From contig JARLIR010000088.1 in NCBI GenBank assembly GCA_031291635.1, forward strand, positions 1 to 41,310: a stretch of DNA of 41,310 bases, in the 5' to 3' direction. The first letter of the stretch is position 1. Every line of letters starts with the position of its first letter. This DNA is from Rhizomicrobium sp. GTDB lineage: Bacteria; Pseudomonadota; Alphaproteobacteria; Micropepsales; Micropepsaceae. The notes beneath the pieces were generated by a model. That model saw only the letters and a list, made by a program, of their open reading frames with translations, searched no databases and was not told the origin of the DNA. Of the stretch, positions 17,854 through 27,832 are shown one piece after another. The translations under genes were made by a program, and so were the position numbers.

Positions 17854-18406
17854 TCCAATCCAGCAGCCGCCCCAGCCACGTGCGGTAACGGACTCGCCGC
17901 CGCGGCGGGGCCGTGTTTGGCGCTGCCGCCGCGATCACCGGTGCAGGGCGGGGCGACCATGCGCAACGGACGGCACCGGTATCGACCGTGAAAGGCACTT
18001 CCGCCAGGGTTTGCTCCAAGCTGCGATCTCTGGCGGCGCGGTAATCGAGATTGACCTTGAGGCAAAACTGCGCGTCATGCAGGAAATGCAGCGACGAAGC
18101 GTTGGCGAGCTCGGTCTTGTAAAAATTGTAGTCGTCAAATGCGGTTTGCGGGCTCACGCGGGTGAAATAGGCCAGCAAAGCGGCATCGGCCTGCTGCAGG
18201 GCGGTTTGATGCGAGAGCACAAAATTGTTGTAGGAGGCGACGTCGTGGCACTCAAAGGCGGCCACCATCATCTCTTGCTGAAGCGCCGCGGTCTGCATCG
18301 CCACCGCATCTTGCGGCAGCGCGCAGATGCCTGCCGCCCCGGCTTGACCAGCCAAGAGCGCGAGGGCAACCACACAGGGAATTTGTTTGCGCAACCCGGC
18401 CCCCAA
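17843..18406 (-). CDS. hypothetical secreted protein
   Basis: Signal peptide-like VVALALLAGQAGAAG; 4+ Cys; no family recognised. Confidence 0.6.
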   Translation of the reverse strand: MGAGLRKQIPCVVALALLAGQAGAAGICALPQDAVAMQTAALQQEMMVAAFECHDVASYNNFVLSHQTALQQADAALLAYFTRVSPQTAFDDYNFYKTELANASSLHFLHDAQFCLKVNLDYRAARDRSLEQTLAEVPFTVDTGAVRCAWSPRPAPVIAAAAPNTAPPRRRVRYRTWLGRLLDWIRS

Positions 18407-18456
18407 AAGCTGGCTCCAGCTTAAGGAGGGGCCGCGGTGGCGGCAAGAATGTGCGC

Positions 18457-19158
18457 TTAGCTTCGCGGTGGAATATTCAATCCGCGTTCAACAGCAGGGC
18501 GCTGCAAGCATTCGCCTAGCCAGCGCGCGACATTGCTGAAGCGGTCGTAGCCGACAAGCTCGCCTGCCCCATAAAAGCCGACCAGATTGCGCACCCAGCC
18601 GACGGTGGCGATGTCGGCGATGGTGTACTCGTCCATGATAAAACTGCGCTCGGACAGACGTTGTTCCAGCACGCCGAGCAGCCTCACCGATTCATCGACG
18701 TAACGCTGGAGCGGACGCTTGTCCTCGATCTCCTTGCCAGCGAATTTGTGGAAATAGCCGACTTGGCCGAACATCGGGCCGATAGCCGCCATCTGGAAAA
18801 ACACCCACGCGATGGTCTCGTAGCGAGAAGCGGGCGCGGCGGGCAGGAATTTTCCGGTTTTTTCGGCGAGGTAAAGCAGGATGGCGCCGGATTCGAACAG
18901 CGCCAGCGGTTTTCCCTCGGGACCGTTGGGATCGAGAATGGCGGGAATCTTGCCGTTGGGATTGAGAGAAAGAAATTCGGGCGTCCAGGTCTCATTGGCG
19001 CCGATGTCGATTTTGTGCACCTCATACGGCAGCCCGATTTCCTCCAGCATGATCGAAACCTTCACACCATTGGGCGTGGGCAGCGAATAGAGCTGCAGAA
19101 TCTCCGGATTTTTGGCGGGCCATTTGCTGGTGATGGGAAATTGGGAAAGATCGGCCAT
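18457..19158 (-). CDS. glutathione S-transferase family protein
   Basis: LYSLPTPNGVKVSIMLEEIGLPYEVHKIDI...NPNGKIPAILDPNG...LFESGAILLYLAEKTG. Confidence 0.92.
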   Translation of the reverse strand: MADLSQFPITSKWPAKNPEILQLYSLPTPNGVKVSIMLEEIGLPYEVHKIDIGANETWTPEFLSLNPNGKIPAILDPNGPEGKPLALFESGAILLYLAEKTGKFLPAAPASRYETIAWVFFQMAAIGPMFGQVGYFHKFAGKEIEDKRPLQRYVDESVRLLGVLEQRLSERSFIMDEYTIADIATVGWVRNLVGFYGAGELVGYDRFSNVARWLGECLQRPAVERGLNIPPRS

Positions 19159-19316
19159 GGGGGCACCTCTGGGTCTGAACACTGGATGTAAGTCCGCGTC
19201 AGCGCTTCTTCAAGGATAGAGCGCTGGGTCAAGGACAGTGCCAAAGCGCCCCCTTGGGCTTTGCCGCCACATCCCCTACATAACAGCTTGCATTCCCGCG
19301 GCAGAACGGACGAGCC

Positions 19317-19874
19317 ATGCCCACCTATTCCGACGACCTGATCAAGAGCATCCTGCGCTCCAACCGTTTCATTGCCATGGTGGGGGCCAGCGGCAATGAG
19401 ATGCGGCCCAGCTACTTCGCCATGAAGTACATGCTGGACAAAGGCTTCCGTGTCCGCCCGGTCAATCCCGGTATGGTGGGCAAGACCATTCTCAACCAAG
19501 AGGTTTATGGCTCGCTGAAGGATGTGCCCGCCCCTATCGAGATCGTGGACATTTTCCGCAGCGCCGAATTTGCCCCCAAGATCGTGGCCGAAGCCATCGC
19601 GGAAAAAGACCGACTCGGCATCAAGGTGATTTGGATGCAGCTTGGCGTCATTAACGAGGAAGCCGCCAGGACGGCGGAGGATGCGGGCTTTACCGTCATC
19701 ATGGATCGCTGCCCCAAGATCGAATACGGCCGCCTCTCCGGAGAGATCAGCTGGATGGGGATCAATCGCAAAACCATCGACAACCGCAAGCCCAAGCTGT
19801 TCCAAAAAGGCGGCGCGCTGATGCTGGATGACAAGCCGCGGTTAAACGCGGCGCCCGCGAAGACCGCGGATTGA
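19317..19874 (+). CDS. CoA-binding domain protein
   Basis: FIAMVGASGNEMRPSYFAMKYMLDKGFRVRPVNPG...IKVIWMQLGVINEEAARTAEDAGFTVIMDRCPKIEYGRL. Confidence 0.85.
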   Translation: MPTYSDDLIKSILRSNRFIAMVGASGNEMRPSYFAMKYMLDKGFRVRPVNPGMVGKTILNQEVYGSLKDVPAPIEIVDIFRSAEFAPKIVAEAIAEKDRLGIKVIWMQLGVINEEAARTAEDAGFTVIMDRCPKIEYGRLSGEISWMGINRKTIDNRKPKLFQKGGALMLDDKPRLNAAPAKTAD

Positions 19875-20015
19875 CCACCATTCTGTTGTGGAACCGGCGT
19901 CATTTTCGGACGCGGATGAGAAGACGGCTTGTCCCCCCTCCCCCCGGGCGGTACAGCATATTTCGACCAACACTGATCAAAAGGTTTCGCGTGAAGCGAC
20001 CACTAGGAGCGGACC

Positions 20016-21287
20016 ATGGCTGAATTCGGCTTCGATACTCTCAGCGTCCACGCGGGCGCGCAGCCCGATCCGGCGACCGGCGCGCGGGCAACGCCGATCT
20101 ATCAGACCACGGCCTTCGTCTTCGAGGATTCCGATCACGCCGCAGCGCTTTTCAATCTGCAGGTCTTCGGCAACATCTATACGCGCTTGATGAACCCGAC
20201 CAATGCGGTGCTAGAAGAACGCATCGCGGCGCTGGAAGGCGGCCGGGCCGGTCTCTCGGTGGCCTCGGGCCATGCGGCGCAGCTGGTCGCCCTCTACACT
20301 CTTATGGCGCCGGGTAAAAACATCGTGTCGGCGCGCCAGCTTTATGGCGGCTCGATCAACCAATTCAGCCAGGGTTTCGCCAAATTCGATTGGCATGTGA
20401 AGTGGGCCGATGGCACCAAGCCGGAAACCTTTGCCGAGCTGATCGACGAGAACACCCGCGCAGTCTACATCGAGAGCCTAGCCAATCCGGGCGGCATTAT
20501 TTGCGACATCGAAGCTATCGCCAAGATCGCCCACGCGGCTGGCGTGCCGCTGGTGGTCGACAACACCCTGGCCTCGCCTTACCTCATTCGCCCCATCGAA
20601 TACGGCGCCGACATCGTGCTGCATTCGGCCACCAAATTCCTTGGCGGCCATGGCAACTCCATGGCTGGTGTGATCGTCGATAGCGGCAAGTTCGATTGGG
20701 GCAGCGGCAAGTTCCCCACCATCTCCGAGCCCTGCCCGTCCTATCACGGCATGCGCATGTGGGAGACCTTTGGCGACATGGCCTTTGCCATTGCTTGCCG
20801 CGTTCTGGCCTTGCGCGATCTGGGTCCGGCGCTGTCGCCGCAAAACGCTTTCTATATCTTGCAAGGCGTCGAGACGCTGGGTCTGCGCATGCAGCGCCAT
20901 TGCGACAATGCTTTGGCGGTGGCGCGCTGGCTGAAGGCCAATCCGAAAGTGGCTTGGGTCAATTACGCGGGCCTCGAAGACAATCCCTGCTACGAACTTC
21001 ACAAGAAGTATTGCCCGCTGGGTGCCGGCTCGGTCTTCACCTTTGGCGTCAAAGGTGGCTATGAGGCGGGCATGAAGATCGTCAATTCCGTGCGCCTCTT
21101 CAGCCATCTCGCCAATATCGGTGACACCCGCAGCCTGATCATCCATCCGGCCTCCACCACCCATCGCCAGCTCGAATCCGAAGACCGCGCCAAGGCCGGT
21201 GCAGGCGACGACGTGGTGCGCCTCTCCATCGGCATCGAGAACGTGGCCGACATTATTGCCGATTTGGATCAGGCGATGGCCGACTAA
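20016..21287 (+). CDS. O-acetylhomoserine aminocarboxypropyltransferase/sulfhydrylase (PLP, Cys/Met metabolism)
   Basis: [33 protein letters not shown]...[35 protein letters not shown]. Confidence 0.93.
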   Translation: MAEFGFDTLSVHAGAQPDPATGARATPIYQTTAFVFEDSDHAAALFNLQVFGNIYTRLMNPTNAVLEERIAALEGGRAGLSVASGHAAQLVALYTLMAPGKNIVSARQLYGGSINQFSQGFAKFDWHVKWADGTKPETFAELIDENTRAVYIESLANPGGIICDIEAIAKIAHAAGVPLVVDNTLASPYLIRPIEYGADIVLHSATKFLGGHGNSMAGVIVDSGKFDWGSGKFPTISEPCPSYHGMRMWETFGDMAFAIACRVLALRDLGPALSPQNAFYILQGVETLGLRMQRHCDNALAVARWLKANPKVAWVNYAGLEDNPCYELHKKYCPLGAGSVFTFGVKGGYEAGMKIVNSVRLFSHLANIGDTRSLIIHPASTTHRQLESEDRAKAGAGDDVVRLSIGIENVADIIADLDQAMAD

Positions 21288-22333
21288 GCCGCCTTGTGGC
21301 GGAGCTCAAACACCAACCAGATCGCGGCGCTGAATAAAAGCGCCGCGATCACTTGGTGCGTTGCCGCGAGCACGACCGGCACTTGAAAGAGCAGCGTCTC
21401 GATCCCAATGACGATCTGCACCGCAGTGACGGCGACGACGGCGGTGGAAGCCCGCCTTGCCATGACGGGAAGCGGGGATTTGTTGCGGGTCCGCAGCCAG
21501 CTCCACAACACCCAAGCAAAAACCGCTACCGCATAAGCAATCATGCGATGATCGAATTGGGCTAGGCCCGGATTTTCGAAGGCACTCAGCCAGCCATCCG
21601 AGAAGGGATTTTCGGGTAAGAAATTGCCATCCATCGACGGCCAGCTGTTGTATTTCAGCCCGGCATGCAGCCCCGCCACCAAGGCGCCGAGCATCATCTG
21701 CAGGAAGACCAAAGCAGCAAAGACTGAGGCCCAGCGGCTGGCGGGGGTCGGCGCAATGCGTTCCCGTCCGCGCAGATATTCCAGCGCCACCCACAGCAGC
21801 GCGCCGAGCAAAAGCACCGCGAAGCCGAGATGAATGGCGAGACGATATTGCGACACGGCTACGCGCACCTCCAGCCCGCTCTGAACCATCCACCAGCCGA
21901 CGAAACCTTGCAGGCCGCCGAGTACGAACAGAAGCAGCATGCGCGGCCAGTCTTCACGCTTGATGGCGCCGGTAACCGCGAACCAGGCGAAGGGCACGAG
22001 AAAGACAAAGCCGATGGCGCGGCCGAGAAAGCGATGCGCCCATTCCCACCAGAAGATCGCCTTGAAGCCCTCGAGAGTCATTCCGACATGTTCGTGGAAT
22101 TGCGGAATGCGCTGGTATTTGTGGAAGGCATCCATCCAGGCGTCGTGGCTCAGCGGCGGAATGGTGCCGAGGATGGGTTTCCACTCAGTGATGGAAAGGC
22201 CTGAGCCGGTCAGCCGCGTCAGTCCGCCAAGGGCCAGCATGGCGATGACCAACGCCGCAAGGCTCAGCAGCCAAACCCCGACGGCGTTGCGTCCAGGCCG
22301 TTCGAGAGAGATCGTTGACGTCGCGGGCATCAT
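21284..22333 (-). CDS. ctaA: heme A synthase (CtaA/Cox15)
   Basis: GGLTRLTGSGLSITEWKPILGTIPPLS...WWEWAHRFLGRAIG; HQVIAALLFSA. Confidence 0.93.
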   Translation of the reverse strand: MMPATSTISLERPGRNAVGVWLLSLAALVIAMLALGGLTRLTGSGLSITEWKPILGTIPPLSHDAWMDAFHKYQRIPQFHEHVGMTLEGFKAIFWWEWAHRFLGRAIGFVFLVPFAWFAVTGAIKREDWPRMLLLFVLGGLQGFVGWWMVQSGLEVRVAVSQYRLAIHLGFAVLLLGALLWVALEYLRGRERIAPTPASRWASVFAALVFLQMMLGALVAGLHAGLKYNSWPSMDGNFLPENPFSDGWLSAFENPGLAQFDHRMIAYAVAVFAWVLWSWLRTRNKSPLPVMARRASTAVVAVTAVQIVIGIETLLFQVPVVLAATHQVIAALLFSAAIWLVFELRHKAA

Positions 22334-22386
22334 GCTTTTGATTGATAGGTGATCCGGAGCCCGGGGGTCAATTCTCGAATAGGCCG

Positions 22387-22605
22387 ATGATGAGCCCGCA
22401 TCTCAAAAAGCTGATCGGAACGATTGTCACCCTCGTCTGGCTCGTCGTCTACAGCCTGATCGCGATGGGTGTGGGGGCGCATCTGCTGCCTCACGCTGGG
22501 GCGCTAGTGACCTTCCTCTACTATCTTGTGGCGGGCACCATCTGGATCATCCCCGTGGGTTTGATGCTGCCTTGGATGTATCGCGAGCCGCCCAGGAAGG
22601 GCTAA
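22387..22605 (+). CDS. DUF2842-like small membrane protein
   Basis: MMSPHLKKLIGTIVTLVWLVVYSLIAMGVG...YYLVAGTIWIIPVGLMLPWMYREP. Confidence 0.7.
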   Translation: MMSPHLKKLIGTIVTLVWLVVYSLIAMGVGAHLLPHAGALVTFLYYLVAGTIWIIPVGLMLPWMYREPPRKG

Positions 22606-22789
22606 GCCCTGCGGCATATCGGTTGAAAACGTTAACAAGACGAGCCAAATCTTAACGCACCAGCTTCCTGGCGGGCTTTGCCTGCCTTTTTCTCGGGCAA
22701 ATAGTAATCTTACTGACCAGAGAATTTGGCAGTTTTACAACACGTTAAGCTAATCCCCCCAATATGGCTGGCCGCAAGGGAGTTTGGCG

Positions 22790-23593
22790 ATGAGTGCGGT
22801 GGGAAAGCCCAAGATCGTTCTGCTCGGTCAGAAAGATCCCTATAAAGAAGTTGAACTCACGGCCGATGAAGGCGCGTTTGAGTCGTGGTTGGCTGTTGCC
22901 CAGGATATGTGGGGCCTCGCCAATCTTTCGCCTTTTGACAGCATTTTTGCCTCGCGCGCCATCGGCACCATCGTGCCGACCCAAGGCGGTAATTTTGGCG
23001 TTCTGACCTATCAGCTCGGCTATCGCCTCTTCACCTTTAGCCGCGAAGGCGGCATCTGGATCGATGCCTTTGAAGCGGAATCCGCCCTCTCGAAACTGGA
23101 AAAACGTCCGAAGGACAAGGTTAAACTCGCCACCTGGAAGCCCGGCAGCAAGCAACTCGCTGGTAAGCGCATGACCCATATGGCGATCCTGTCGCCATCA
23201 CGGATGCCCGGCACGCTCGGCGAAATGGTAAGAGAAGCTGCTGGCGCCCTCAAGAAAGATGCCCAGGTCTTTGTCGCCGACATGATGTGCGGCCCCAAAG
23301 GTAAACCCTGCATCCTGTGGAAGCACCGGCCGGAGGAATACCGCGCCAATCTCGAAGCTGCCGGTCTCAAATTCTATTCGGAAATGGATATTACTGGCGA
23401 TGTGCGCGTTGCGTTGCTGCGCGGTCTGCACAATTCGCTGAATATGGTGGCCAATATCCGCAAGCTGCGTGAGCCCTGGAAGGGCCAGCGCTTCAAGGCT
23501 TTCGAGAAGGAATTGGAAACGGTCATCGCCTTGCACATGGCGATCGAACGCGGCGAGGCCGTCGCGATGGGCATGTATTACACCAAAGTATAG
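22790..23593 (+). CDS. methyltransferase-like protein with degenerate SAM-binding half
   Basis: C-terminal half resembles class I SAM methyltransferases (MTHMAILSPSRMPGTLGEMVREAAGALKKDAQVFVADMM...NLEAAGLKFYSEMDITGD); no VLDxGxGxG motif. Confidence 0.5.
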   Translation: MSAVGKPKIVLLGQKDPYKEVELTADEGAFESWLAVAQDMWGLANLSPFDSIFASRAIGTIVPTQGGNFGVLTYQLGYRLFTFSREGGIWIDAFEAESALSKLEKRPKDKVKLATWKPGSKQLAGKRMTHMAILSPSRMPGTLGEMVREAAGALKKDAQVFVADMMCGPKGKPCILWKHRPEEYRANLEAAGLKFYSEMDITGDVRVALLRGLHNSLNMVANIRKLREPWKGQRFKAFEKELETVIALHMAIERGEAVAMGMYYTKV

Positions 23594-23625
23594 CCCAATC
23601 GCGCCGGCTCTTCGTCGCTCGTGAT

Positions 23626-24228
23626 TTACTTCGCGGACTTCAGATTCGCGTTGGCGAAATTCCAGTTCACGAGATTGGACAGGAACGTCTTGACGTAATC
23701 CGGGCGACGGTTCTGGTAATCGAGATAATAGGCGTGTTCCCAGACATCGCAGGTCAGCAGCGGCACCTTGCCGTGCACCAGTGGCGTGTCGGCGTTGGCG
23801 GTGCCCACAATCTTCAGGGCATCACCATCGAGGACGAGCCAAGCCCAGCCGCTGCCGAACTGACCGACTGCAGCTGCCGAAAAGGCTTCCGCAAAGGCGT
23901 CATAACCCTTGAAGTCCTGTTCGATACGTTCGGCGAGTTCACCGGTCGGCTTGCCGCCACCATTGGGCGTCATCGAGTTCCAAAGGAACGTGTGATTCCA
24001 CACCTGGGCGGCATTGTTGAACAGCGCCTTTTTGTCGGGGGCTGCCGCAGCGGCGCGCACGATCTCTTCCAGAGACTTGTCCGCCAGCTCTGTGCCCGCG
24101 ATGAACTTGTTGGTGTTCGTCACATAGGCGGCGTGATGTTTGTCGTGATGGAACTCTAGCGTCTGAGCGCTGACGTAAGGGGCAAGCGCCTCTTTGGCAT
24201 AGGGCAGAGCGGGAAGTTCAATGGTCAT
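23626..24228 (-). CDS. sodB: Fe/Mn superoxide dismutase
   Basis: LPYAKEALAPYVSAQTLEFHHDKHHAAYV...QVWNHTFLWNSM...DVWEHAYYLDYQNRRPDYV. Confidence 0.96.
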   Translation of the reverse strand: MTIELPALPYAKEALAPYVSAQTLEFHHDKHHAAYVTNTNKFIAGTELADKSLEEIVRAAAAAPDKKALFNNAAQVWNHTFLWNSMTPNGGGKPTGELAERIEQDFKGYDAFAEAFSAAAVGQFGSGWAWLVLDGDALKIVGTANADTPLVHGKVPLLTCDVWEHAYYLDYQNRRPDYVKTFLSNLVNWNFANANLKSAK

Positions 24229-24404
24229 GTCATTCTCCAATGCGTACGGCGGGTTCCACCAGCGGCACGAACTGCCGCGACTTCGACATTAGAGTTATTA
24301 CAAGCAAGGCGCCGAATTTTCAACGAAATTGGGCACTTTGATGGCAGAGCCTGAAACGAAAAACGACGCAGTGGTTGCGCCGCTTTCCTGACTGTCATGA
24401 CAGA

Positions 24405-24593
24405 TCAGTCGGTCTCGGTAGGGCCCGGTGCAACGCAAGCGGCTGGCGCCAGCGATCCGAGCTCCTGGCAGAGCTTCTCGGCATCATGATCCATCCCGGC
24501 CCACCGCAGCTTGGCGATGAGTCCCTTCAGCCCGTCCACATCTTCGGACGTCGCCGCACTTTGATTACGCTCTTGATCAGACCCGTGAAACAT
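24405..24593 (-). CDS. small protein (62 aa), unknown function
   Basis: MFHGSDQERNQSAATSEDVDGLKGLIAKLRWAGMDHDAEKLCQELGSL...; strong SD ggagg-cattt-ATG. Confidence 0.5.
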   Translation of the reverse strand: MFHGSDQERNQSAATSEDVDGLKGLIAKLRWAGMDHDAEKLCQELGSLAPAACVAPGPTETD

Positions 24594-24861
24594 AAATGCC
24601 TCCAGATACGCTCTATTTGCTCGTTGTTGCGAGCATGTTTTTTCGTTCGTTACCGCGCCAAACAGGCCAGTCCGCCCTTTTACAACAGATCAGGCCATGA
24701 CAAACAGCCGGGGCTGTGCTTGCGTTGACGCATCCCGTTTTCAAGCAAGATCAAGCCGAATTGAAGACCAGCCCGTGGCCGTTCGGTGAATTCGCTCGAA
24801 CACCCCCGGGGGCTATGGCATAAGGCTGAGGGGGCGGCCACAGCGCCGGGCGGGGGACAGC

Positions 24862-25596
24862 ATGGCCCGTAAGAAGGACAAATTCGTTCTGGACGACGCT
24901 ATGATCGTCCGGACCATCGAACGCTTGCACGAACGCATCGAAGCGCGCTTTGCCGGCTCGGGTTTGGGGCGGGTTTGCGCCGAGCTGATTGAGGTTGGAC
25001 GGCAAACCGCCAAGCGCGCGCCGGCGCTCCATCACGTCTTCCTCAGCACACGGCTGATTAGTGTGGTTTTGGTGGGCGTTTGGCTGTGTGTGCTGGTCTA
25101 TCTCGGCAGCTTCGTGAATTGGCGCGACGTCTTGCATCGAGTCGATGTCGTCAGCCTCGCCCAAGCTCTTGAATCCGTCGTTAATTTGTCGATCTTGATG
25201 GGGGGCGCCATCTGGTTCATCTGGACGCGCGAAACCGCGCTCAAGCGTCGCCGTGTGTTCCGCGCCCTTTATCAACTGCGCGCGCTGGCCCATATCATCG
25301 ATATGCATCAGCTCACCAAGGATCCCTCGGTTGAGTTCGGCACTCACACCGTGACCTCGGTGTCGCCCAACCGCGTTCTGACGGATTTCGAATTGTCGCG
25401 CTATCTCGACTACTGCACCGAGATGCTGGCGCTAATTGCCAAGCTGGCCGCGCTCTATGCAGGACAAACCGAGGATAGTGAAATCCTCGCCGCAGCCAAC
25501 GATGTCGAAAACCTTACCACCAATCTCGGCCGCAAAATTTGGCAGAAGATCATGATCATCAGCCAGCTCGCCGATACCGCAACAGCCAAGCCATAA
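24862..25596 (+). CDS. hypothetical membrane protein (244 aa)
   Basis: Two hydrophobic segments (LISVVLVGVWLCVLVYLGSF; VNLSILMGGAIWFIW); codon-biased ORF. Confidence 0.65.
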   Translation: MARKKDKFVLDDAMIVRTIERLHERIEARFAGSGLGRVCAELIEVGRQTAKRAPALHHVFLSTRLISVVLVGVWLCVLVYLGSFVNWRDVLHRVDVVSLAQALESVVNLSILMGGAIWFIWTRETALKRRRVFRALYQLRALAHIIDMHQLTKDPSVEFGTHTVTSVSPNRVLTDFELSRYLDYCTEMLALIAKLAALYAGQTEDSEILAAANDVENLTTNLGRKIWQKIMIISQLADTATAKP

Positions 25597-25612
25597 GTAT
25601 CGGAGCCTCCCA

Positions 25613-26530
25613 ATGCGCTATGTGCTCGCCTTTGTATTGCTGTCCACCGGCGCTTTTGCCGAGTGTCCTGCTCCCATACCGGCGCAGCGGGACATCATTG
25701 CCGACAGCTATTACGACGATCCGCCGGTCTATTCTCATATCGACCCGGTGAAACATGCCGCTTATGAAGCGGCGGTAAAGCCGTTGGACAACTATCTTCG
25801 CACCGTCGCCAAGCTGGCGAGCGAAGGCCAGAAGACTTGCGCGGTGCGCTGGCTGGTGAGCTGGTCCGAAGGCGATGCCATGCTGGGCCGCATCGAGAAA
25901 GAGCAAGCCCACTACGAGCGCAAATGGATTCTCTCGGGCTTAGCGCTCAGTTACGCTAAGGTGCGCGACGCGGCATCGAACGATCAGCGGGCCGCCATCG
26001 ACACTTGGCTGCAAGCGGTTGCCGACGGCGTGCGTAGCCATTCGGATGCATTCAAGGGCGTGCGCAACAACCATTATTATTGGGAAGGCTTAGCGGTCGC
26101 AGCCACCGGTGCGGTGACGGGCAATGCTAAGGATGTCGCCTGGGGCCATAAGGTCTTCAACGACGCCATGGCCGACATCGCGCCTGATGGCACGCTACCA
26201 CCCGAGATGCGCCGCGGCGGACGCGCCCTGCACTATCACCTGTTCTCGGCGGCGCCTTTGGCGATGCTGGAATCGATCTTGGACCTCAACGACCCGAAGT
26301 TTGTGAAGCTGGCAGATTTTTGTCGCGCCGCGGTGGCCAATACCGATCTTGCGGCCAAACAGGCTGGTGTTCCCCAAATCGGAATCTTGGATGACGATTC
26401 GGATTGGGTTGCGGTTTATCTGCGGCGCCATCCCTCTGCGCTGCCGCTCAAGGAGACGCGCATACCTTACGTCGACCGGTTGGGCGGTGATGTGAGCTCG
26501 GCAAACCCGTTGGAACACCCTGTTAAGTAG
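25613..26530 (+). CDS. alginate lyase (PL5-like) family secreted protein
   Basis: Signal peptide; RNNHYYWEGLAVAATGAVTGN...PDGTLPPEMRRGGRALHYHLFSAAPLAMLES resembles AlgL motifs. Confidence 0.8.
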   Translation: MRYVLAFVLLSTGAFAECPAPIPAQRDIIADSYYDDPPVYSHIDPVKHAAYEAAVKPLDNYLRTVAKLASEGQKTCAVRWLVSWSEGDAMLGRIEKEQAHYERKWILSGLALSYAKVRDAASNDQRAAIDTWLQAVADGVRSHSDAFKGVRNNHYYWEGLAVAATGAVTGNAKDVAWGHKVFNDAMADIAPDGTLPPEMRRGGRALHYHLFSAAPLAMLESILDLNDPKFVKLADFCRAAVANTDLAAKQAGVPQIGILDDDSDWVAVYLRRHPSALPLKETRIPYVDRLGGDVSSANPLEHPVK

Positions 26531-27830
26531 GCGTATCCGGCATAGAGATGACGCGTACGTCGCGGTGCGGATAAGGCATCGCGATGTTCGCCGCCTTGAA
26601 GCGGTCCCAGACAGCCAGAAGCACGTCGCTTTTGACGGAGGCGATGCCGGAGCGGGGATCGGCAATCCAGAAATACATTTCGAGTGTGATGGCGCTGTCG
26701 CCGAACTCTTTGAGTACCACCAGCGGTTTGGGATCACTAAGCACGCCCGAAACAGACTGGATGGCTTGGGTGCAAACGCTCATCGCCTGATGCGGATCGC
26801 AGTCATAAGAAATTCCCACCGAGACGCTGAGCGCCAGCTTGGCGTCGGAATAGCTCCAATTCTCGACCCCGTTTTCGAGAAAATGATCGTTGGGGATGAG
26901 GTGCTCGACGCCGCCCAGCGTACGCAAAGTGACGTAGCGGGCGCCCATGCCGGTGACCAAGCCATAGGTCTCTTTGTAGGCCAAGACGTCGCCGGGCTTG
27001 ATGGTCTTGCCGATCAGCAAACTGAGACCAGCCACGAGGTTGGCGACGATACGCTGCAAGCCGAGACCAACACCAAGACCGATGGCGCCGAAGGCCACCG
27101 TCAAGGTCGTGAGATCAACACCGACCGTCTGTAATGCGATGACCACCGCCAAGGACGGCAACAGGATTTGCAGAAGCTGGCTGAGCAAGACCTGCAGGGA
27201 AGGTGTCAGCGATTGCGCGTTGACGATCTGGCGCTGCAGGAAGGAATAGAGAAGCCGCGTCAACCACAGCAGCAATACCAGCAAACACATCGCAGTCGCG
27301 GCGTCGAGCAGCGTCACGTGATGCAGCTTGCTGTCATAGACCAGGACGCCGCTCATCCAGGCCGTGATGGGACGGTAGAGGTCCAAAATGTTGAGTGCGG
27401 CAATGCTCCAAGCGGCCAGCGAAATGGCGATGGAAGCAGCGTGGCTGCTCACTGTGAACGACAACAGGCGGATACAAATCCAGGCGAAAACGAGATCGAT
27501 GGCCGCGCCAGCAATATGCGGCGTGACATCAAGGGCGAGCGCCGTCCCCGCGCCCAGCCATAACAAAACGAGCCAGATGACCGGCATGGCGACGTATTGG
27601 CTGAGGCGGACAAAATGGGCTGCCCAGCTTCCGGGCAAGCTCTTGGCAGCGAAGCGTTCTAAGGCGGCCTGCGCCCGCTTGGAAAGCCAATAAGCCACGA
27701 CACCGCTGAGCGCGATGCCGCCCAACTGCCCGAGGAACAGCGGCGTCTGCACTTGTTGCAGCAGTTTGTGCGGCGTCTCCGAGAGCAGCCGGGCCAGATC
27801 AATGGATTGCAGATATCCCGCCATGGCCAT
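26523..27830 (-). CDS. MscS-family mechanosensitive channel
   Basis: VAFGAIGLGVGLGLQRIVANLVAGLSLLIGKTIKPGDVLAYKETYGLVTGMGARYVTLRTLGGVEHLIPNDHFLEN. Confidence 0.93.
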   Translation of the reverse strand: MAMAGYLQSIDLARLLSETPHKLLQQVQTPLFLGQLGGIALSGVVAYWLSKRAQAALERFAAKSLPGSWAAHFVRLSQYVAMPVIWLVLLWLGAGTALALDVTPHIAGAAIDLVFAWICIRLLSFTVSSHAASIAISLAAWSIAALNILDLYRPITAWMSGVLVYDSKLHHVTLLDAATAMCLLVLLLWLTRLLYSFLQRQIVNAQSLTPSLQVLLSQLLQILLPSLAVVIALQTVGVDLTTLTVAFGAIGLGVGLGLQRIVANLVAGLSLLIGKTIKPGDVLAYKETYGLVTGMGARYVTLRTLGGVEHLIPNDHFLENGVENWSYSDAKLALSVSVGISYDCDPHQAMSVCTQAIQSVSGVLSDPKPLVVLKEFGDSAITLEMYFWIADPRSGIASVKSDVLLAVWDRFKAANIAMPYPHRDVRVISMPDTPT

Positions 27831-27832
27831 TT

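Noticed and set aside
19875-20015. SAM-II riboswitch before the O-acetylhomoserine sulfhydrylase gene
   Set aside because: Could not align the leader to the conserved SAM-II core by eye; kept only as a low-interest item for Infernal.
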